This document shows, in pieces, positions 58,123-64,000 of a stretch of DNA of 64,000 nucleotides. This DNA comes from Xenophilus azovorans DSM 13620. Lineage in GTDB: Bacteria; Pseudomonadota; Gammaproteobacteria; Burkholderiales; Burkholderiaceae_C. Location of the stretch: positions 1-64,000 of the forward strand of contig NZ_JQKD01000016.1 of the NCBI RefSeq assembly GCF_000745855.1. Reading direction: 5' to 3'. A program made the position numbers and the translations under genes. The notes beneath the pieces are model-generated. The model did no database searches. It worked only from the letters and a program-made list of their open reading frames with translations, and was not told the DNA's origin. Numbering within the stretch: the stretch's first letter is position 1; every line of letters starts with the position of its first letter.

Positions 58123-58765
58123 CGCGCCAGCGCCGACGCCTCGCGCGCCAGCGCCTCGATGCGGCCCCAGTCCTTGGCCGCGATGGCGTCGGTCGGCACG
58201 ATCCACGAGCCGCCCACGCAGGCCACGTTGGGCAGCGCCAGGAACTCGTGCGCGTTGCCGGCGTGCACGCCGCCGGTGGGGCAGAACTTCACGTCGCCGA
58301 AGGGGCCCTGCCAGGCCTTGAGCATCGGCACGCCGCCGGCCTGGACGGCGGGGAAGAACTTCAGCTCGGTGTAGCCGTCCTCTTGCGCCAGCATGATCTC
58401 GCTGCCGGTGGCCACGCCGGGCAGGAGCGGCAGGCCCAGGTCGTGGCAGGCCTTGCCGACGGCGCGCGTGTAGCCGGGGCTGACGCCGAAGCGCGCGCCG
58501 GCCAGGGCCGAGGCCTGCGCGTCGGCCGCGCTGCGGATGGTGCCGGCGCCGGGCACCGCCTCGGGCACTTCCTTGGCGATCGCCTCGATGCATTCCAGCG
58601 CCTCGCGCGTGCGCAGCGTCACCTCCAGCATGCGGATGCCACCGGCCACCAGCGCGCGCGCCAGCGGCACGGCGTCGCCCACGTCGTGCAGCACGATCAC
58701 GGGGACGACGGGCGCGTCGCGCATCACGTCCAGCGCGGTGAGTTCGGTCGAGGGAGCGTCGGGGT

Positions 58766-58775
<10 letters not shown>
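58119..58775 (-). CDS. eda: KDPG/KHG aldolase
   Basis: A 218-residue aldolase of the Entner-Doudoroff pathway, splitting 2-keto-3-deoxy-6-phosphogluconate into pyruvate and glyceraldehyde 3-phosphate. Glu51 is in RMLEVTLRT and the Schiff-base Lys139 in YTELKFFPA. It overlaps edd by 10 bases. Confidence 0.95.
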
Positions 58776-60628
<1,853 letters not shown>

Positions 60629-60771
60629 GGGGCGCGGGGCGATGGCTGGCAATGCCGCCCGGGAGTGGTCGGCAGGCGTATTCATCCTACCAATGATGCG
60701 CGACGCGGCGCATACCGGCAGGCCCTCGCGGCGATACGCTGGCGCGGTCTTGCGGGCGGCGTCCCGGCCGG

Positions 60772-61323
60772 TCAGGCGCCCAGCCAGGCCAGCGCCTGCG
60801 CGCGCAGCTGCGGCAGCGGCGCCGTGGCCGGCACCGCCAGCACGTCGGGCTCGCCCACGGGCGATTCGAGCGCCTCGAACTGGCTGTCCACCAGGCTGGC
60901 GGGAAAGATGTGGGCCGGCGCCCTCGCCTGCACGCGGGCGCGGGCCTCCTCGCGGTCGATCTCCAGGAAGACGAAGCGCAACCGCGGCACGGCGGCGCGC
61001 AGGCGCTCGCGGTAGGCGCGCTTGAGGGCCGAGCAGCTCAGCACCGCGCCGCCGGGGTGCGCTGCCAGCTCGCGGGCCAGGCAGTCCAGCCAGCCGGCGC
61101 GGTCGGCGTCGTCCAGCGGCAGGCCGCCTCGCATCTTGCGGATGTTGTCCTGCGGATGGAAGGCGTCGCCCTCGATGAGCGGCAGGCCCAGCGCGCCGGC
61201 CAGTTGCTCGCCGAGGCTGGACTTGCCGCAGCCGGACACACCCATCACCACCACCCAGGCCGGCGCCGGCAAGCCTGCGCAGAAAGCGGAACGCCCGGCG
61301 TCGGCCGGGCGTTCGCAGGGCAT
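60772..61323 (-). CDS. gntK: Gluconate kinase
   Basis: A 183-residue gluconokinase from ATG 61323; a GTG at 61338 is an alternative with poor spacing. P-loop [43 protein letters not shown] and [14 protein letters not shown] are family signatures. It makes 6-phosphogluconate for edd/eda, encoded 143 bases downstream. Confidence 0.92.
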   Translation of the reverse strand: MPCERPADAGRSAFCAGLPAPAWVVVMGVSGCGKSSLGEQLAGALGLPLIEGDAFHPQDNIRKMRGGLPLDDADRAGWLDCLARELAAHPGGAVLSCSALKRAYRERLRAAVPRLRFVFLEIDREEARARVQARAPAHIFPASLVDSQFEALESPVGEPDVLAVPATAPLPQLRAQALAWLGA

Positions 61324-61344
61324 GTCAGGTTCGCTCACACCTGC

Positions 61345-61890
61345 TCAGTCGATCAGCCGCACCTCAACCCGGCGCGCCTGCGCGTTGCTGCCGCTGCCGG
61401 TGGTGACGGCGGGCTTCTCCAGCGTGATCTTCTCGGCCGGCACGCCCAGGCCGGCGAGCACGTCGCGCACCGTCTCGGCGCGCTTCCTCGCGAGCTGCTC
61501 GTTGACCGCCGCGTCGCCGGTGGTGTCGTGGAAGCCGGAGACGATCGCCTTGCGTCCGGACTCCACGCCCTTGAGCACGATCGCCAGCGCCTCGGCGGCG
61601 CCGGGCGCGATGTCGGCGCTGCCGGTGGCGAAGTAGAAGTTCACCGTGTCGCCCTCGACGCGGATGCTCGCGCCCTCGGGCACGGTGGCCACCACCGTCT
61701 CGGTGATGACGGCCACGCTCGTGGCGGGCGCGCCCGCCTGCGCCGCAGCGCCCTCGGCGGCGTCCGCCTGCGGCAGCCCGTAGTGATAGACGGCCGCGCC
61801 CACCACGCTCAGGACGACGAGGGCAATGAGGGCGAAGATCAGCCCGAGCGCGAAGCGCTGCTGGCTGTCCTCGTCGGAACGCGTGGACAT
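61345..61890 (-). CDS. OmpA-family inner-membrane-anchored protein
   Basis: A 181-residue protein with one N-terminal transmembrane helix (FALGLIFALIALVVLSVVGAAVYH) instead of a cleavable signal. The OmpA-like domain begins VNFYFATGSADI and has FHDTTGDAAVNEQLARKRAETVRDVLAGLGV. A membrane-anchored peptidoglycan-binding protein (MotB-like architecture without the channel). It is co-directional with gntK and 21 bases before it. Confidence 0.85.
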   Translation of the reverse strand: MSTRSDEDSQQRFALGLIFALIALVVLSVVGAAVYHYGLPQADAAEGAAAQAGAPATSVAVITETVVATVPEGASIRVEGDTVNFYFATGSADIAPGAAEALAIVLKGVESGRKAIVSGFHDTTGDAAVNEQLARKRAETVRDVLAGLGVPAEKITLEKPAVTTGSGSNAQARRVEVRLID

Positions 61891-61932
61891 CGGATGGTCT
61901 CCCAGGGAAAGAGGACGGTAAATAATCGGTTC

Positions 61933-62685
61933 GTGAACCATGAGCGCGAAATTGTAGGCGCCGCGGCGCCGGGCCCTGCCGGACCGGATCGGCTGCCCGC
62001 GCCCCTGCGCGACCCCCAGCCCCTGCTCGACCGGACGATCCACGAATGGGGCGGCCACCAGGACCTCTGGCTGTTCGGCTACGGCTCGCTGATCTGGCGG
62101 CCCGAGTTCGACTTCGCCGAGCGGCGCCCGGCCAGGGTGCACGGCTGGCACCGGGCGCTGAAGATGTGGAGCCGCGTCAACCGCGGCAGCCCCGACAACC
62201 CCGGCCTGGTGTTCGCGCTGCTGGCCGGCGGCAGTTGCCAGGGGCTGGTGTTCCGCGTGCCGGCCGTGCAGGGCCTGGAGACGCTGGGCCGCCTGTGGCT
62301 GCGCGAGATGCCCACCGGCGTGTACGACCCGCGCTGGCTGCACTGCATCACGCCGGGCGGGCCGGTGCGGGCGCTGGCCTTCACACTCTCGCGCCGCAGC
62401 CCCAACTTCACCGGCACCCTGCCCGACGCGCGCTACCGCGAGATCTTCGCCAGCGCCACCGGGCGCTACGGTACCTCGCTCGACTACGCACGCCAGACCC
62501 TGGAGGAGCTGCGCCGCCACGGCATCCGCGACCAGGCCCTGGCGCGCCTGCTGCGGCTGGCCGGATCGCTCGAAGAGGCGGCATCGGCTGACGCGGCGGC
62601 GACGGGCGGCGGGGCTACGCTGCATCTTCCCAGCCAGCCGGCCCCCGCCCGCCAGCCGCCTTCTTCATCCAACGGAACCACCTGA
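61933..62685 (+). CDS. Glutathione-specific gamma-glutamylcyclotransferase-like protein (ChaC)
   Basis: A 250-residue ChaC-like enzyme from GTG 61933, which lies inside a small palindrome GGTTCGTGAACC. It begins with an Ala/Pro-rich segment, then LWLFGYGSLIWRPEFDF, the substrate-binding YGSL loop. The catalytic Glu should be in the later GLVFRVP...EMPTGVYDPRW region. It breaks down gamma-glutamyl peptides such as glutathione. The C-terminal 30 residues are low complexity. The sod gene starts one base after its stop. Confidence 0.85.
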   Translation: MNHEREIVGAAAPGPAGPDRLPAPLRDPQPLLDRTIHEWGGHQDLWLFGYGSLIWRPEFDFAERRPARVHGWHRALKMWSRVNRGSPDNPGLVFALLAGGSCQGLVFRVPAVQGLETLGRLWLREMPTGVYDPRWLHCITPGGPVRALAFTLSRRSPNFTGTLPDARYREIFASATGRYGTSLDYARQTLEELRRHGIRDQALARLLRLAGSLEEAASADAAATGGGATLHLPSQPAPARQPPSSSNGTT

Positions 62686-62686
62686 C

Positions 62687-63232
62687 ATGATCCGCACGAA
62701 CACCCTCGCGACGGCCGCCGCCGTCATCGCCGCCGCGGCAGCGCTGTCGGCCTGCAGCGGCATGGGCACCGGCCGCGCCGCGGCCCGCGCCGACCTGCGG
62801 CCCACCGCGGCCGTCCAGCCCAACACGACCACCGGCACCGTCCGCTTCACCGCGCTGGACCACGGCGTGCGCGTGGCCGGCGAGGTGCGCGGCCTGCCAC
62901 CAGGCACCGAGCACGGCTTCCACATCCACGAGAAAGGCGACTGCGGCGACAACGGCAACGCCTCGGGCGGGCATTTCAACCCCGCCGGCGGCACGCATGG
63001 CAAGTTCGGCTCCGCCGGCACCCATGCGGGCGAACTGCCGAGCCTGGTGGCCGATGCGTCGGGCGTCGCGCGCTTCCGGGTCGACGTGCATGCGATCTCG
63101 CTGAGCGAGGGCGCGGCCAACAACGTGGTCGGCCGCGCGCTGGTGGTGCACCGCGACCGCGACGACTTCACCACCCAGCCCGCCGGCAACTCCGGCCCGC
63201 GCATCGCCTGCGCGGTGATCGTGCCGGGCTGA
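62687..63232 (+). CDS. sodC: Cu/Zn superoxide dismutase lipoprotein
   Basis: A 181-residue periplasmic superoxide dismutase. Signal peptide with a lipobox (ALSAC, Cys23), so a lipoprotein. Copper/zinc ligands are in HGFHIHEKGDC, SGGHFNPAGGTHG and HAGELPSLVADA, with LVVHRDRDDFTTQPAGNSGPRIAC carrying the last His and the disulfide Cys. It removes superoxide at the cell envelope. It is convergent with a ROK gene across a strong hairpin. Confidence 0.93.
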   Translation: MIRTNTLATAAAVIAAAAALSACSGMGTGRAAARADLRPTAAVQPNTTTGTVRFTALDHGVRVAGEVRGLPPGTEHGFHIHEKGDCGDNGNASGGHFNPAGGTHGKFGSAGTHAGELPSLVADASGVARFRVDVHAISLSEGAANNVVGRALVVHRDRDDFTTQPAGNSGPRIACAVIVPG

Positions 63233-63237
63233 ACGGC

Positions 63238-63258
63238 GGGGCGCCTATGAGGCGCCCC
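63238..63258. terminator. Bidirectional terminator hairpin after sodC
   Basis: GGGGCGCC (63238-63245), loop TATGA, GGCGCCCC (63251-63258): an 8-base GC-rich stem between the convergent sodC and ROK genes. The ROK stop codon lies in it. A T-run on the plus strand (ttcttcccgttcttcttcc) follows loosely. Confidence 0.7.
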
Positions 63259-64000
63259 TGCCCTTCTTCCCGTTCTTCTTCCCCTCCTTGGGCGCCGGCT
63301 TCCTGTTGACGTAGCTGGCGTTGCCCAGGCCGGTGCCGACGGTGAGCACCGCCCAGCGCTTGACGTCGCGCATGAAGGGCAGCTCCGACAGGCCCTGCAC
63401 CACCGCGTCGTTGTGCATCAGCACCTGCGTCGGCGCCTCGCCGACGAGCGGCAGCTGCTCGCGCAGCGCCGTCGGCAGGTGGAAGCTGTCGGCCGCCCAG
63501 TTGCCCGGCAGGTTCTGCGCGCCGCGCGCGATGGTGCCGTCCTCGCGGATCAGCCCCGGGCAGGCGATGCCGACGAAGGGCGCCAGGCGGATGCGGTGGC
63601 GGCGGCTCCAGGCGATCATCTCCTGCAGCATGTTGACCAGCCCGTCCACCAGCGCGGTGCGGCTGGGCTCGTCGTCGGCGTGGCGCCACTTGATGCGCCG
63701 CGCGACCCGGGCGCGCGACAGGTCCTGCGCCTTGCCGCGGCGGAACTCGACGATGCCGCAGCGCACGTTGGTGCCGCCGATGTCCAGCGCCAGCAGCGCG
63801 TCGGCGTGCTCGGCGAAGTGCGGCGGCGCCAGGTGCACCCAGCCGATCAGGCCGCCGTCGTCCGCCTCGTGGCGCAGCCGCGCCAGTTCCACCGGCACGC
63901 CGTCCGCATGGCACAGCGCGGCCGCCTGCAGGATGGTGCGCTCGCCGACCTCGCTTTCGGAGAAGCCGCCGCCGATGACGACGCGGCGCACGCCCTTCCA
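63245..64000 (-). CDS. ROK-family sugar kinase or regulator, 5'-truncated by the window edge
   Basis: The frame is open to the window end; the C-terminus is at TAG 63245. Visible part of 251 residues: an unusual N-terminal extension of about 75 residues (RRVVIGGGFSESEVGERT and LRHEADDGGLIGWVHLAP), then the ROK ATP-binding motif LALDIGGTNVRCGIVEF. It continues with VGIACPGLIREDGTIARGAQNLPGNW and VLTVGTGLGNASY. The tail is Lys-rich (EGKKNGKKGRGAS). ROK proteins are glucokinases, other sugar kinases or repressors. Near the Entner-Doudoroff genes a kinase is likely, but the start is outside the window. Confidence 0.75.
   Translation of the reverse strand, partial: WKGVRRVVIGGGFSESEVGERTILQAAALCHADGVPVELARLRHEADDGGLIGWVHLAPPHFAEHADALLALDIGGTNVRCGIVEFRRGKAQDLSRARVARRIKWRHADDEPSRTALVDGLVNMLQEMIAWSRRHRIRLAPFVGIACPGLIREDGTIARGAQNLPGNWAADSFHLPTALREQLPLVGEAPTQVLMHNDAVVQGLSELPFMRDVKRWAVLTVGTGLGNASYVNRKPAPKEGKKNGKKGRGAS

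Overview
The window is very GC-rich DNA, densely coded on both strands, with short intergenic gaps and many ATGA or GTGA overlaps. A Bug/TctC-type receptor, a TRAP transporter, a complete Tad pilus locus with a DUF3613-type gene, an Entner-Doudoroff set and the style of the dnaE and fbp genes all suggest a betaproteobacterium of the order Burkholderiales (Comamonadaceae or a Rubrivivax/Leptothrix-like relative). This placement is inferred from gene content, not from a marker search. No rRNA, tRNA, CRISPR array, insertion sequence or prophage was seen, and no gap without a gene exceeds about 190 bases.

1-9.1 kb (+): an export cluster. It holds the 3' end of a Gly/Leu/Asp repeat protein, an OmpA-type lipoprotein, a 1039-residue fusion of a helical domain with a MurF-like region that lacks the ATP-binding P-loop, a one-helix membrane protein, and a type I secretion trio (ABC ATPase, HlyD adaptor, TolC channel). 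This is the least explained part of the window and the best candidate for an undescribed system. 9.1-21.6 kb (-): a complete Tad/Flp pilus operon read from flp down through tadV, tadE, cpaB, cpaC, cpaE, cpaF, tadB, tadC, tadD, a DUF3613-type gene and a TadG-like gene. It ends in a sigma-54 activator with a pseudo-receiver domain.

21.7-31.4 kb: an L,D-transpeptidase with a TPR partner, an EEP-family hydrolase, a LysR regulator, an Asp/Glu racemase, a Zur-like regulator convergent with a COG0523 zinc GTPase that carries a likely Zur box, an HtrA protease, a nucleoside deoxyribosyltransferase and proline iminopeptidase. 31.4-38.0 kb: dnaE, trhO, then a small stress regulon of MerR regulator, NAD-dependent epimerase and DJ-1/PfpI protein joined by two near-identical MerR operators.

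38.0-48.2 kb: a sugar-acid (probably galactonate-type) catabolic island. The minus-strand genes are an enolase-superfamily dehydratase, TRAP transporter, GntR/FadR regulator and Bug receptor. The plus-strand genes are an IlvD/Edd dehydratase, KDGal kinase, KDPGal aldolase and class II aldolase. 48.3-56.5 kb: a His/Tyr/Pro-rich exported protein, a MarR-MFS-MATE operon facing a thioesterase, an Fbp-type ferric iron ABC transporter behind a Fur-like box, and glyoxalase I.

56.5-64 kb: NTF2-like protein, PaaI thioesterase, HAD dehalogenase, eda, edd, gluconate kinase, an OmpA-like protein, a ChaC-like cyclotransferase, a Cu/Zn superoxide dismutase lipoprotein, and a ROK protein cut by the window end. 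Eda, Edd and gluconokinase form the Entner-Doudoroff route for gluconate, complementing the galactonate branch 10 kb away.
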